Below, piece after piece: positions 1 to 13,718 of a stretch of 64,000 nucleotides of DNA. The first letter of the stretch is position 1. Every line of letters begins with the position of its first letter. Below the pieces are notes generated by a model. The model saw nothing but the letters and a program-made list of their open reading frames with translations. It was not told the DNA's origin and did no database searches. A program made the position numbers and the translations under genes. The DNA lies in NCBI GenBank assembly GCA_024349245.1, contig JALDNG010000536.1, positions 62,001-126,000 on the forward strand, in the 5' to 3' direction. This DNA is from Neodontobutis hainanensis (taxonomy: Eukaryota; Chordata; Actinopteri; Gobiiformes; Odontobutidae).

Positions 1-1
1 A

Positions 2-396
2 CTTTTAAATGAACAATTTGAGGGGTTAAGAGAGGTGGGAAGCATTCAAATAACTGATGGAATTTTAATCGACTACTTTTCGATAGACAGGAGGTGGGGT
101 GTTTGTTTTCCAAGAACTCCAAGTACAAGAATTCAAACCAATTTAAAAATTATGATCAAGAAAGGTTACAGTACATTCAATCTTTTTTTCTAAATATAAA
201 ATATGCACAAACAGAAATTTTTGAGATTTATAACTACTCGCATCTTTATTTGTATTTTCATTACTTTTACAAGTTAATAAAAGATATAAATCTTTATTTC
301 GAAAGGATTACTAGTCCGAATCGTTCCGAAAAAGCTATTCAGTATATCTCAAAGTTTAGCGAACATTTACACTTGCGCAAATCAAATATTAGATAA
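2..396 (+). CDS. 3' end of an unrecognised gene (partial)
   Basis: Two open stretches join into one reading frame if a 23-nt GT...AG intron at 101-123 is removed (acceptor at 129 also works). The exons would be 2-100 and 124-396, with TAA at 394-396. The first exon uses codons with clearly more G+C than the surroundings and begins before the window. The second is rich in Tyr, Phe, Ile and Lys (for example YLYFHYFYKLIKD). I recognise no domain. The intron size matches the well-supported introns of this window, which is the main reason to believe it. Gene identity is unknown, and a chance ORF is possible for the second exon. Confidence 0.4.
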
Positions 397-2107
397 AAAA
401 CACTGTTACTATTTTAATGATAATAAATATTTTTTCCTTATAATATTCTTTTATTCCCTCATAAAATTAGAAATAGGGATTGCTAGATATTTTCGAGAGT
501 TAAATGGGTTTATAATGTAATTTGTTGTGAACGCGATTTCAACAAATATCGTTATTTAAAGAAAATAAGAAGAAAATCTTAGCAAGAGTAGCAAATCATA
601 AACTTTATTCGTTAAAACAAATAAAATGTGTTCGGCTTTGATAAAATCAAACTATTTCCTCAGTTGAGACCTGCCCGATATTATAAAATTGAAAAATGTT
701 ATTTGAAATATTGATATATTTAAAGAAATTTTATCGCAATGTATAAAAAAGTAAAATTTTGTGATATATCACCAACTGATCATGAAATGGTTGCTGTAAT
801 ATTTTAAGCGCGAATGCCGGTGATTTTTACATACTTTGAATGATATTTAGTTTTGCATTGAAATAGTTTTTATATTATTTACCAAATTTAAAGATGGAAG
901 AATTTCATTACTTTCGAAATGCTTAGCTAACGAAAAATTGATTGAAGAAATCCAGATATGCCTAAAATGGAGGCTATTTTGTCAAAATAGTCAGTATTTT
1001 CCTCAAGTTTTAAAGTGGCATGCGCAAAAATATTGCATGCGCTAACAACTAATTATTATGAAGGCCATAATTCACTCAATTCTTAATATAAAAAACCATA
1101 TTTAATCACGGGCCTCTTCTAGTTTCAGGAGATATAGAATTTTTAAAGCCAATAGTTCATTAAAGTTGATTAAAACTTTTATAATTCAGGGCACATAGTA
1201 AGACAGAATCAGGTGATCGAACATAAAACGAGAAATTCACCAAGCGCAAACAAATCAAATATATCGAAAAATCTGAAATAAATATGATTCTTTGTTGATA
1301 AAGTCAGCTATACAATTGGTTTATGGGCTGACGCTAATATGGCTGATCGCGTGACATTATCCAGAAAAAAGGAAACTTTTCGATCACGATAATATATCGT
1401 CTAAACCATCGAACAAGCTTTCTTTTCGAGCGTACCATCAATATCCGTAAACGGGTTTAAATAAAACGCCAAATCGTTGATTAAAAATGAATATATTTTG
1501 AACATCCAAAGCATAGGGATTCAAAAGGTATGAATAAATAAAGATAAAATCGCGAGTTATAATGTATCCCGCATATATACAGTGAAGCTAGCATATTAAA
1601 AACGAAAGAACATATCTTATGATGTAATAGGTTGCTACAAAAAATGATATCATTGTCTGGATTATTATTTTGATACTCGAACAATTTTCATACTTACATC
1701 AGATAAACTCGAAATTTGAAGGAAATAACCTAAGCAACATTGCGAAAAATGAACGACGAAACCCGATGATAAAAAATTGATCAATAATTTAAGTTTTTAT
1801 ATTCACCTGTTTCAACCATTAATAGCTCACTTTTGATTTTTTTGAAATTATTAGGAATTAATCCAAATGTTTATACAATGAAGTTGGCAAACCGCGTATA
1901 ACAAGGTGAGAAGTATTCCGTGAAAAATACAAAAATTAGAATAACACAAGTAAAAAATTCATTTTTTGCCTTTTCAACTTAAGATACCATGAATAAAAGA
2001 CAAACAAGCCAAGCCAGTGGTAATCGCCTTTTATATTTTAATCTTAATGAATTTCCAATCAGAATTAAAAAACTTATTAAAATAAAATACAAAAAAAATT
2101 TTAAAAT
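397..2107. other. Intergenic, no gene supported
   Basis: AT-rich. It holds a CATGCGCA motif at 1019-1026 and a second CATGCGC at 1037-1042 on the + strand. Short codon-like stretches on both strands around 1340-1510 do not extend and match no family I know. Confidence 0.5.
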
Positions 2108-4209
2108 CTAAATATTGTTAGGAGGGATATTAGGAGTTTTCCAGAAGAAGAAATCATTATATTCAAGAAGGTGAAATTCGCCTGTTCTCTCATGGTCAAG
2201 AATGGGAAATATTAAATCAACGAATTCAGTCATAGTTGGATATCTTTAATTAGCACACACGCTCATACGAAGACAAATATGACGTTGTGAACTTTTGTCT
2301 AATTTGACCCTTAAAGTGAAATTAAAAAATAACCTTGTCGTTTATGATGAATATTTTACTTTCGGGAATTCCAACAGCGAGATATGCCTGATAATCCTTT
2401 GATCAAAGAATAACCTTACGTTTATTCGATTCCCGAATCCAGACACGAAAGGGTGTGCGTTAAGAGGGAATAAGTCGATGATATTTTTTAGACAGTCGAT
2501 TTTGAAAATTTCGGGTTTCTTTAATACGACTTCACGATGAAGTGCTTCAATCAAGGAGGACGGTGACAGCAATATTGGACCGGGAGGTAACTTGTGGGTG
2601 TCAAGAATCAGATTCTCAAGGTATTTCCTTGTTTGATTTGCCTTTTAAAAAAATTTCATACGATTCCAATTGTTCGAGCGCTCAAGTATATAATTTTGTA
2701 ACCGTTATTTCTTATGAGAGTGAACAACTTGCTGACTCCTCCCTGTGTCCAGTCTTTGCCGATTATTGGAAGCATCATTCCGAGAACATCTGACTTTGTG
2801 ATCGTTCCATCGACGTCAGACACAATGATTCTATCTCTATATGTCCACAAAAATATTTTAGCATTACAGGTTACAGTTCCCTGTGAGGTAAAAACATATA
2901 CTTGGTATCGAGTCGTAACAGAGAAAATAACCTTATTCTCGTTTGGTAATAAATTCATAGATTTAAGTAGGTCCGAAGGAAGAGTTTTAGACATGCGCTG
3001 ACAGTTTTGGTATACGAGCAGTGGGTTGTGTGCCTCAGCGTTTTTTAAATTTGAAATGGAATTCGCACTGGTCGACTTACCAAGTAATTCGGCCTGATCC
3101 TCCGAGTCTCCAAAAACGTTCGAACTAGATATATTAGACGATTCTTTTTTGGCAAAAACATCATCGTCTGATATTTCCTAAAATTAACTGAATTCAAACA
3201 GCTTCCACTTGCTTTCTCCAATAAAACCAACCCTTACTCTGGTTGTTAAGAACTGTTAATACCCTTTTTGGCAAATGAGTGCGTTTTAGCGCAGATAGAG
3301 TTTCTTTTGGCAAAAAGAGTTAAAAGACAAATATGATACAATCATTGGAGCGGCTATAGCCCAGTTATAAAATCTCAATCATATAATTGCCAAACGATGA
3401 GTTAATTCGTATTATAAGATTTGAATTTTGTAAAAGTCCGGGATTTTTGACAAAGCTATCGAATGAAACAATATATTTATCAAAACTCTCTGTATATATG
3501 TGTATATATGCAAACCTGGTTTTTTAGAGCATTGCGATAAACCACCACATAGCGAAAGTTCGACTTTAAAGCTAGTTCTAACAACTCTTATACTCAGGTA
3601 TGGCTGAATGTGGCAAAAGGCAACTCTCTTGACGTTTTTGAGAAAGTAATTTATTCAAAGGACTATCTACACGAAATTCAACGTCTGATAATGCAAGCTC
3701 GCTAGAATTATACATAAAATAAACCCAGGCGAATGATTATATCTTTTGAAAAGTTCAGAATCACTTGATACGAGATTGGAAACGGCTGATGATTTTTGCG
3801 GATTGAGATTATCGCTCGTGTTGATTTTATTATCAATATTCTAGGTTATTTTTAAAACTAGACTTGCTGATTTTCTTGAAGGGGTTCAGAGCATAAACGA
3901 CAGCTCGCGCAGTTACACGGGCCTAACACATGTAAAAAGTGCGCATGGCCAGATTTACCAAGGTGCATTTGAATATCGACAAGCTTGTCATTGACATAAA
4001 CATCCACCTTCATAAAAGTGAAAATTAACTCTTTGGTTATCGGCTCTCACAATGTCAAGAACGCCAAACTTTACGTAAAAAGGTGATGATTTGTAAGTAC
4101 CATCTGGTTGCTCTATGACGATCACGTCAATCGCGCCGGATAATTTTGAGGGATTTATCTCTCGATATAAGTAAGCAAAATTTGAAAAAAGTCCTCCCAG
4201 TACATTCAT
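2108..4209 (-). CDS. Lipin (phosphatidate phosphatase), 13 exons
   Basis: Lipins dephosphorylate phosphatidate to diacylglycerol, the branch point to triglyceride and phospholipid synthesis, and can enter the nucleus. ATG is at 4209. Introns: 4008-4029, 3841-3863, 3702-3724, 3564-3585, 3490-3515, 3374-3395, 3178-3199, 2881-2901, 2642-2661, 2397-2419, 2310-2333 and 2244-2268 (20-26 nt, all GT...AG); TAG at 2108-2110. The product is about 610 aa against roughly 900 in vertebrates. The N-LIP block (LSGAIDVIVIEQPDG, SSPFYVKFG, VDIQMHLG) fills residues 1-90. Then come LSLCGGLS, NPGLL, YNWAIAAPMI and a tryptophan-rich WFYWR. The C-LIP part has the catalytic DVDGTITKSD, ILLSPSSLIEALHREV and GNRINDYQAY. 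The central linker is short. One base is missing near 3312-3316: a five-base A run (T on the coding strand) breaks an otherwise collinear match between PMIVS and FLPKET. Confidence 0.93.
3312..3316 (-). other. Single-base frame break inside lipin exon 7
   Basis: Exon 7 (3200-3373) reads in one frame through PMIVSYLSFNSF and in the next through LPKETLSALKR. Both halves align end to end with the lipin core if one more T is present in the coding-strand run of five. No GT...AG intron of suitable length fits here. Confidence 0.7.
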
Positions 4210-7200
4210 TCGTCTGATATTAATTTCGTAATATCCCGCCTCCTGTCGGCGTTCGTGCTACACTATCATGAATAACTAATGCATATTTCATGACTAAAGT
4301 ATTCACCGCTACATTTTTGACATATTTATTAATCTTCATATTATTTTATTTTCGGTTATAAGGCTTGCCTAGTTTATAAAAAATGACATTTCCTTATGTA
4401 TTTTAATCCTTAGGATCTAACAGATAATATCGAACACAAACACAATGATAATTTAAGTAGAATTTAAATTCATTTAAATATTTTAAAGAAAATGAGTCAT
4501 AAATTCATTCTTCACATCGTGTCAAATGTTTTTTGCTGACTTTTATTTTGTTGATACATTCAGTAAAAACAAGAGATTTCAAAAAATCAAAATTTAAATG
4601 GTTTAAAAATTCTAAGAAACGATAAATTCGTATTTAGTGGGATTGCTAATAAAACTAGAATTTATGTGAAGTTTAAGATTTTTAACGAGAATTTTTCATG
4701 CGCATTGTTTGATCGTAGCAAAAGAACAATCTTAAAGAAGCTCTTATTCGAGAAAACATTGTCGACATTTTAAGACAATTTATTTTCTATTCTTTTAATC
4801 TTTTTTGTTATTTTGCATTATTCGTTCACTTATTCAAAAAATTATGATCGTTAAAGTTTATCCTGCGTTCGATTGTTAATTTTTAACATTTACAATATTT
4901 TCATTTAAAAAATGGCAACTACGTGCCTATATTGTTTTTTATTGTTGTTATAACTGCACGGAAAGAGATAAAAAAAATTATCCATGCAAATAAACAATTC
5001 ACTCTAACGAAAATCCCTCAAAATTTTCAAGTTTTTTCAATTATATTTTGTATCAGATGACAAAACATAATTTAACAACCCGGAATTGAAATACTATAAA
5101 ACTCTCGAATTTCTATTTTAAATTATTTCAAGCTTATCTTTATTGATTGGCACAGGTAAAACAGTACAAAAAACCCTTATAACTGTTGTTAAAAAAATTA
5201 GAAATAACATCAAATAAAAACATCATAAAATAAGTAACCCTAAGATTTCATTCAATAGATGGCAATGTGAAATTGCGAATTTCTGAATAATTTTATGTAT
5301 TCGTTCATCTTCACAACGGAGAAGAACTGCGCATGTTCCTAAAACGATATGTAATAACTTAACCCCCCTATATAAGAAAAGAACTGGTTCACATATATTT
5401 TATTATTTCTAAATTTTTACCATTCAAATAATGTAGGCAAATAACTTTATTGATGTTCGAGTTTAATCTAACCTGTAGGCGTGAATGCACATTTATGATT
5501 TTAATAATTTCATTTAAAATATACTTATGATAAGCTCAACTGATGATGCTTTTATGAGATAACAGCTATTTTGGTTTAAGATTACATTTTTCAGGCATGC
5601 GTGATTTTGACAGCTATGATCATAAAATTAGAACAATTTTTAATCATTTCATGTTTTAATTTTAACGCTAAAAATTTGAACCGTGCGGTACAAGACACTT
5701 TTTTATGAAATGATTAAATTAACTTTGAATTTTTATAAAAGTTTTCTAAAAGATCAAGAATAAGTAAAAACGATGAGTTGAACATTTTTTTGTTTTAAAA
5801 ATCCAGGTTAGTGGAATTTTTTTAATTATTAAAGGCTGTCAAAATAATGCAAAATAACCATATCTGAATGAGTTTTCTGGTGATAAAAAACCAAACTTTA
5901 CATGGATAATTTTGTGATAATTGTACTGTTTTCCGCATAGGATTGGTTATCGTTGTTCAACAAAAAATCAATATTTGTAACATTTAACGATATACATCAC
6001 TGACTAATTTCTCGTTTGTAATTTTAGCCCTTCCTTTTTCGACTTAGTAAGTAAAACCATTTCTCCAAAGTAATCAGAGATTTTTTTAATTTTCAAATAA
6101 ATTTATCGGCTTAATTTCGGGAAAATGTGAATTAATGAATATGAAAACTTAAAATTCCCCAAACATGCATTGATCTATAAGTTAATGTCCCTTAAAAGGA
6201 TTTTTCTAAAATTTACGTTCGTTGGGTATGCTGTTGTTTCCAGTTATAAAAAGGTTTACAAGTTTGAAAGATTATTTTGACATAATTTACCTTATCTTTT
6301 ATCTATCCTCAACAATTTTGTCATCAGTATTACTCACAACCTACCTTATTGACTTTTAATTTTCTGTAAATGAGATTACTAACTTCAAAATAAAGTTTTT
6401 AACTGTTGTGTGTTGTTAAAACAGTTCCATTGTTATATAAATGCAATCTTATGAAACTTTATCCCTTTCAATTTATACGTTCATTGAACTTCATCAGTAA
6501 AAATATCACTTTTTCAAATAAAACTATTTTACCTCGTCCAAAAATGAGAAGAAAACAACTAGAAATTCAACAATATTCAGTCATAAATGAGTGAACTGCA
6601 CGAATTCGCTGGTGTGAATATTGCTTCCCTAGGAGTCGATTTTATTCATTTGATATTAGAAGAAGGATTAAGGTTTAAAAACATCAATGAAAACCTTAAT
6701 TGTCTTTGAGCGAATTCATGCCGCCAAAATATTTTTATCTATTTTCATGGCACATTTGTGATTGTAATTTACAATTTGCGAAAGAAATGTGTGTGTACAA
6801 ACACATTCCATTTTCTGATAACTGAGCTTGCGCATTTGAATGTTGAAGAGATCATTCATTTTCGACAATTTTCAAATACGCCTGTGATGAACACAGTATT
6901 TTCATGAGCGTAATCTCGCTTTTCTCTCTCTCTCTGTCCTATTCTTCCAGATGTCGGCGTCGTAGAATGCTGGCATTTTAAAAAGCAGCCAAGATATACT
7001 TATATAAGGTTTAGATATTAATAGTACAACATATTTTATTCGTGTATAACTATTTATAAGAAATACAAACAAAAATTGAATTACGAATAATTGGATTTAA
7101 AATCCCATTGAACTCAAGAACTAAAATTAATCTCAGAAATATATTGATGAGCCCAGGAACGTTCAACTATTGAGCATGCGTCCAAAATTAAATTAACATT

Positions 7201-7978
7201 GATAAAATAGAAAGGATAAATTTATCAAAAATTCGAAATAATTATTTAAATATTTATTCAAATCTGGATTTTTGGGAGAATAAGCACAATAAAAGCCTAA
7301 AACGCAAAAATGTGTTATTACTTTTATGTAAAAATAAGGGCCAGGTTTAAGGAAGAAATAATGGAAATTTATTTTTCCTTTTCATCGGTGTAAAAATGAT
7401 TCATTAACGTTAAAATTAAAATTTTAAAGTGAAAAAAATCAAAGGACCTTACAAAAAATATTTAAATATTCGGAACACAAAACTCATCAAGAACTACAAA
7501 GAAATATGAGAGTTTCGAAAATTACTTTTGTCCACGTTGAAAAAGATACTGAAAATCACGTTTAAGGTTTGTCATGCTCATTAAAAGCGTTAGGAGTTAA
7601 GTTTCAAATATTACATTTTATGAATTGATAAAATTTCATTAATTAATAAACTGGAGCCAAAACACAAATATCGGAGCATGAATAGTCACATGCAAAATTA
7701 CTTATAATGAAATCCTGAGCACGAAAAATAATTAAATTTTTACAATCAAATTTTGATGAATTTATTCGTAATTATTTTTGTACAATGGTTAAAAATTTTT
7801 TTAACTCATCTTCTTCCTTTCTCATTATTTTATTCTTATCATGCATTTTTTGATTTTCATATATAATCGAAAAACAAAGTATATATTAATAAACTAATTT
7901 AATTAGTGGGTGTGAACAATAGTAATGCCGCTATTATCAAGCAAGCCCGCCTTTTAGATTTTAAAGATCAGTTTACGC
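4210..7978. other. Intergenic, no gene supported
   Basis: About 3.8 kb of AT-rich sequence. A GC-rich patch at 4233-4260 directly upstream of the lipin ATG may be its promoter. CATGCGCA motifs lie at 4697-4704 (+) and 5328-5335 (-). A short CT repeat lies at 6923-6935. No spliceable coding stretch was recognised. Confidence 0.5.
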
Positions 7979-8055
7979 GTATGAGAGCTCTCTAGCGAGG
8001 CTCGGCTTTGTTGACTGAAACCCTTCAGTGCCTAACCTAGGTTCGGTTCTCATAC
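7979..8055. ncRNA. Candidate structured RNA, 77 nt
   Basis: A GC-rich island in AT-rich DNA. The ends pair perfectly over 8 bp (GTATGAGA with TCTCATAC), extended by three weaker pairs. Inside is a 6-bp hairpin (ACTGAA, loop ACCC, TTCAGT). The length and the closing stem recall a tRNA, but there is no proper T-arm (TTCRANY loop on a 5-bp stem), no anticodon loop and no downstream T run. The coding strand cannot be decided. Function unknown. Confidence 0.4.
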
Positions 8056-11000
8056 TAAGAAAATTCTGCGTACTATCAGCTACCTGGCAATGTGTAACTC
8101 GCACTCCGTAAAAACATTACTTTTAGGGCAAATATGGAAACCTAGTTTTGTAGCAGTGCTTCATTTTGATGTATTTTATAATATTATCTTTCTCGCTTTA
8201 AAGTAGAAAATATATAATTTCTAATTCGACGAATCCTGTAACTATCTCATTCAAAATTTTAAAAATTTTTGTTTTTAACGAAGAAAAGCACCGACGTCGT
8301 TAATATTGTCAAAATAAACTTTAAAAAATCAAGTAAGGTGAATTCGCGACTTTATACGAGTTTGCGTAACTTATATATTTATTGTCTAAATATTATTTTC
8401 AATAATAGTTATAATTGTAAAAGAACTCAACTTCAAGTCATCACATATTTTCACAAACTACAAGACTCAAATTCTATAATACTTCAAAATCGATATTTTA
8501 ATAATTAAGTTTGGAAATATCATCTATGTCTTAGATGCATAAGTCACAAAATACTATTTTGTAAATTTTTATTGTTGAAATGATTTTTTGTTCATTTTAT
8601 AACCGATAAAGCTAATACATCGCATACAAAGCGAGGATTATCATCGGATGGTTATTTGAAAAAATTTTTGTTTCAAAAACTTTAAAGTTGCGTGGAAGAT
8701 AATTTTGCATTGTATGAAAGAAGAATTTAACTGACTTGTGTCGGCGGATCTTCAATTGTTTGGCCTTGATGAAATTTTGATCAAGTATTTAAATTTTTAA
8801 AAACGTAGATTCCCGAAAGTTTAAATTTTGCCCGAAAAGCCAATCTACAAGATACCTTTTCAGTAAAATTTCAATATGATTCAAATCTTAAACTTATAAA
8901 TTTACCGACAACAACAATTTAATTACGATACATAAGAACATGCACTTCATAAGTGATCCGCATGGATTAATTAACTTCTCCTTAATATTTGGGAGAATAA
9001 CTACACTTAGACATTCAAATATTTCAATAATTCACGTAGTTTTGAATATTTTTTAAAACTGGAATCAGGTATGAATGGAGATTTTTGAAATCATATAAAT
9101 TAGTTGGCCATACATTCGCTCTTAAGATCAAAACTGAAGGGCGTTCTACTCTACTTTTTCACCTTTTTAAAATGAATTATCTGCCTAAACATTTTTAGAA
9201 TCGTTTTTATGCTATCGCAGCAGAATCACATGAATTTTATAAAATAAATAAGATATATAGCTTCGTAGAAAAGAACAAAAGTTCATTCGATAAAATGCGA
9301 TTTTGACGATTTAATGTAAAGTTTACTCTTATTCCTTACGATGTATGGCACGCATGTCAAAACGAAAAATGCTAAATTTTAATAATGCCGACTAAATTTA
9401 CTTATTTCCACAAATTTTCCACCAAACTCGTATTCTAAACTAATTTAGAGCGAGAACAAATCACAATCAAATTGATTTTTGTGATGAAGTCAAATATTTC
9501 CGCCATTATTAAATTTTAAAGTTTAAAATATATTATTTTTAAGAGCTAAAAGTTGAAAAATAAAAATGTTAACTTTAAACAGTTTAAAATATACGAATTC
9601 GATAAGCTCGAATATTTTTTAAAATACACAATTTTTAAACGTTTCTTTCGAAATAACCTCACTAAAATATTTGAATGATACATATTAAAGCTCTTTTTAT
9701 TTTGCTAACTCAGAATGGATATTTTTCGAATTTGGTTTAAGATTTAACATATGAACACCAGTCTCTAAGTCCATATACTCCTTCGAATGGCTCGATTTTC
9801 GATGCCTTTATGATAAATTAGACATTCCTATGTATACTCCACAGGCAACTGAACGAATTTATATTCCAATATTACATGTTATGTGTTTTTATGTACGTTA
9901 GTAAAAGTATTTATATTTCTTCAATGTTCCAAATATGACAGCAGGAGAACAACTGATATCTACAATACATCGAAAAATCTTTCAATGTTTATAGGTCTAC
10001 GTCTATGGTAATTTGGTTAGTGATTACGTAAAATTTCCTCAATATAACGAATTATACCGAGAAAAATAATTTGAATAGGATTTTCCTAAATTTTTAAAAA
10101 TTTATAAAAAGCTAATAAACCTGCACAACAATATTTTAAGCTAACTGCACCGTTAGCACTTACCTATTTTTACAAAAGTTATAGAATGGCTACATCACAT
10201 TATGCAATTCGGGAATTTTCAAACTTTTACTCATCGCAAACTGGGAGAGTGTGTTTGTGGTTTAATTTCAGGCGAATTGATATTTTTAAGGTACTATGTC
10301 AAGGTCAAAAAAATATCATGCACTGTTTTTCGAAAAATTTTATGCTTTTGAAAAATTTTATTATTTCCAGGATGCTTTCACAGCATGTATATAAAAAATT
10401 TTGAAGAAATGAAAACCGATAATATACTCGTAAATGATATGTGAGCATGCGCGCGTGTTATGAGATTATCATATCTGCTTGTAAATCAATTTTATTTTTC
10501 TTAATTTAGAAATATATCTCGTTTTTAAATATAATTTTTTTCTTTTTTTTCATGAAAATGTATGGGCTAATTTCGTTCTTAAGATCATTCACAAGACACC
10601 ATAACTTAACATCAAAATTAAATACAGTCTATGACAAATAGAATTTATGTTTCACTTTATCAATTTTGAAAGGTATTTTAATGTTCTAAAGCATCTTAAA
10701 ATAACATAAAGTTAAAAACCGTCTTCAATTTCATAAATTTGTGTATATTTAACACTTTTTACAGAGTTTACAATAATTTTAAAAATTCCACAAAACGACT
10801 CAAACATATGTACATTGAAAGCCACTTAACATCACGGGTAAGAGATTATTCTCAAGGAGAATGGTCTGTTTCGTTTTTATATTAAGCCCATATAAAATTT
10901 TCAAGAATTGGCGGTTTTCTTCAAGATCCGACTGAAAAAAGTACAAAACATTCAAATCAATGTTTCTAATATTTTGGTAACTGTAGCAGCTCCACGCGGA

Positions 11001-12283
11001 ATGGTCAAGATGAATTAACTTTTGAAGATATTAAAACGCGGATTTTTATAATGGATTTTTAAGACATGAGAATTTAGATTTACTCAACAACAAAATGCTC
11101 TCAATCAGTTAATCACAACATTTTCAATGTTTTTATTACGACATCTATATCAGTTAGCGACTTAATGAAGTGAATTTTCAAAATCGAATCAAAATGTTGA
11201 CATGGTCTAGTTCCTATATCAAAATTTTCTGGCGTCATATTTGCATCTAAAGAAACAAAGAAGACAACCGTGAAATATTTTTGTTACCATTTAAATACTG
11301 GTTAATCACACACGCTTGCGCGTAACTAAATTTATTATTAGTGTCCATTTATCACAATCCTGGATACCATGATACTCCTTTAGAGCTAAACTAAACCTTT
11401 ATTAGTTTTCGAATGAAGAAAATTTTTAAAATTTTAACTCACCGCTTCAACGTGGCTCTCACTTATGCGGTATATCACGTAAAAAAATTTAAGATATTTG
11501 TTCTTTTAATAATCAACAGAATCAACAATTTCGATAAAATAATTATCAATCCTCCCATCTGAAATAGACGCTTGGAGTTTGATGTTTTCATTAAATATTG
11601 AAAATCTTTCCGAATTTTTTTGATAATTTTCTTGAATCATTGGAGAGAAGTAACCTTGATAATGAAGATTACCTTGGAAGAATATGGCTTTTTGATCTCA
11701 ATACTGTAACAATATACTTGCTATCAACGACAAAATAAGATAGTCTTTGATATTATCTCCAACAGAAGTTTTAATTAAATAGGATTTTGGTTGAAATTTT
11801 ATGATCACTAGATTTCATATTTTTTAATGTCTCATTTTGTAGTGTGTAAAATCGTAACTCAACCAAATAGAAAACCTTGGATCATTTTAAATTAAAGCAA
11901 AATTTTATTTCAATTCACTTTTGAATATTTATTTTTCTTTTCAAAACTCTCATTTATCATATCAAGCGAAATCAATCATTGAAAACAATGAAAATCGATT
12001 AAACTCCAAAATAGGAAAACTAGAACAAAATAATTAAATTATTTGTCAGGACAACAAAAAATAAATGGTTAAAATTGAATTTTGATGCTGCAAAACGAGT
12101 CGGATTTGGTGGATGTACAATGGAGGTTTAAAAATGTCCATTTTCAGTTGTCAGCTGTATCAAACGACTCCTCGCGAATTTAAGGTTTTAAAATAACTAG
12201 ATTTGAGAGTTACGTTGGAGAAAGGAATGTAGCTAAGCAACCGCGTCTGCGCAGTCTATTATTTTTTATCGGCGTTTTAAAAA
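8056..12283. other. Intergenic, no gene supported
   Basis: About 4.2 kb, AT-rich. ORFs of 60-80 codons occur but are of the length expected by chance at this composition. CATGCGCGCG at 10446-10455 is a variant of the recurrent 8-mer. Confidence 0.45.
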
Positions 12284-12514
12284 GATGAAGATATCAAACC
12301 TTTCAATCGTAGAGCTAGTGGAAATTTTCTTCACTCGACCCTGTTAGATATTTAAACCTTGGATTGCCCAAAACTTCAAAATATTTGAGCAATTGACTTT
12401 ACTCATTTAACACAACAAAAGACAACACTGACTAAGCACCGCACTCAATGCGTTTTCTTACATTCCAATTCGGTTAAGATTCTGACAAGACATCAGTCAA
12501 AGCCAAACCGAGTT

Positions 12515-12616
12515 TTAAGATTTCATAGCTTCAAGATCAACGCTCAAGATTGAATCAGCATATGTCTTAATTATCTTCATTTCACATTCACAAAAACAAC
12601 CATCGGCTTTTTCCAT
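12515..12616 (-). CDS. Small ORF, 33 aa, unrecognised
   Basis: ATG at 12616 to TAA at 12515, with a protein-like codon mix and cysteines near the start (GCFCECEMK). A TATA-like TATAAAAG lies at 12675-12682 on the opposite strand. It could be one exon of a larger gene or a chance ORF. I recognise no family. Confidence 0.2.
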   Translation of the reverse strand: MEKADGCFCECEMKIIKTYADSILSVDLEAMKS

Positions 12617-13718
12617 CAGAAAAAGAATACTGCCCTCTTCCTATCAATCTTTCTCATCTCAACCAATCCCTCCTGTATAAAAGCGAAAAAATACGATAAT
12701 TTTTGAGGCGTAAATTATACCATGTTAACATTTTTGTGTGGCTTTTTATTTTCAACGCCAGCCGCATATATCTCAAACGAAAAGCCGCATTTTCGTTCAT
12801 TGTTGTATAAACATATTGAATGATATGAGAAAAATACTAAAAAATTTTCTAATTAGAATCGATTAAAAGAGGAGAATTTATCGATGTTTTATTTTATTCC
12901 ATTCGGCTATTAACCTACATTTTATCCCATTTCTTCGAGAAATCGAAAGAGCTTATATGTATTCCTTTAAGATTCAAGATCCTTCAAGTTGTGGCAATTA
13001 AACAGTTAACATTTTGAGTTTAAAACGTCGCTTTATTTTCACTAATTGAAGTTTAAGTCATGCACCATACAAATAAATGATTTTTATAAGAAATTAAGGT
13101 AAATTATTTATATTTGCTGGAACTGAATTTTTCCTTCAAGATTCAGACGATGAATACGTTTTTTAGTTTTAATTTCTGTGAAATGGAGACAATTGTTTAC
13201 TTTTCCACTACCTTATTAAAAAGCGATTAAATTTAAATCGAGAATTAATCTTTTTTAATTTTTAAACACTGAATTTGGTTGAAATGATAAAGGAGCATTT
13301 TTTATCAAGAGTTAATAATGAAAAGGCGCCATTTTATTTGGTAAAGAATTCGACTTTTTAGCGACTGGGATAACATGTTCAAGAGGTTATACGACAACTC
13401 TTCGGCATAAACAAAATTTCTAATTATGATGACGTTTACTAAAGGTGCGCATGTTACTCCTGCAGGAGGTTAGTTGACACGAAAATACTACTTTTACAGG
13501 TAGCCTTCTGTCTATTTCTACAATTTTGAAAACTTTTTATTTCTTAATTCGAGACAATCCAAAATATGATGAGATTCTTTTTCAATTAAAAATAAAAAGC
13601 TAAGACAGTTGCTGACTGAAAACAATTTGGCATGGATGTATCCGCTGACCATTTTCTGCAAAATCGTGATACTTGGTGGAAGTTGATATGGTGTGGAAAT
13701 CCCAAAGGCTTTATTAGT
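12617..13718. other. Intergenic
   Basis: AT-rich, with a CATGCGCA motif on the - strand at 13446-13453. The 5' part of the transposase relic that follows may lie in 13.4-13.7 kb but is too decayed for me to read. Confidence 0.4.

Noticed and set aside
1400..1510. DIDGT motif on the - strand as a HAD-type phosphatase
   Set aside because: Only about 35 codons, no second or third HAD motif, no collinear exons; probably chance.
2542..3001. Plus-strand ORFs at 2542-2793 and 2714-3001
   Set aside because: Antisense shadows of lipin exons, which have clear homology on the - strand.
7979..8055. tRNA gene
   Set aside because: 7-8 bp closing stem and 77-nt length fit, but the T-arm loop, anticodon stem-loop and A box do not; kept only as an unassigned RNA candidate.
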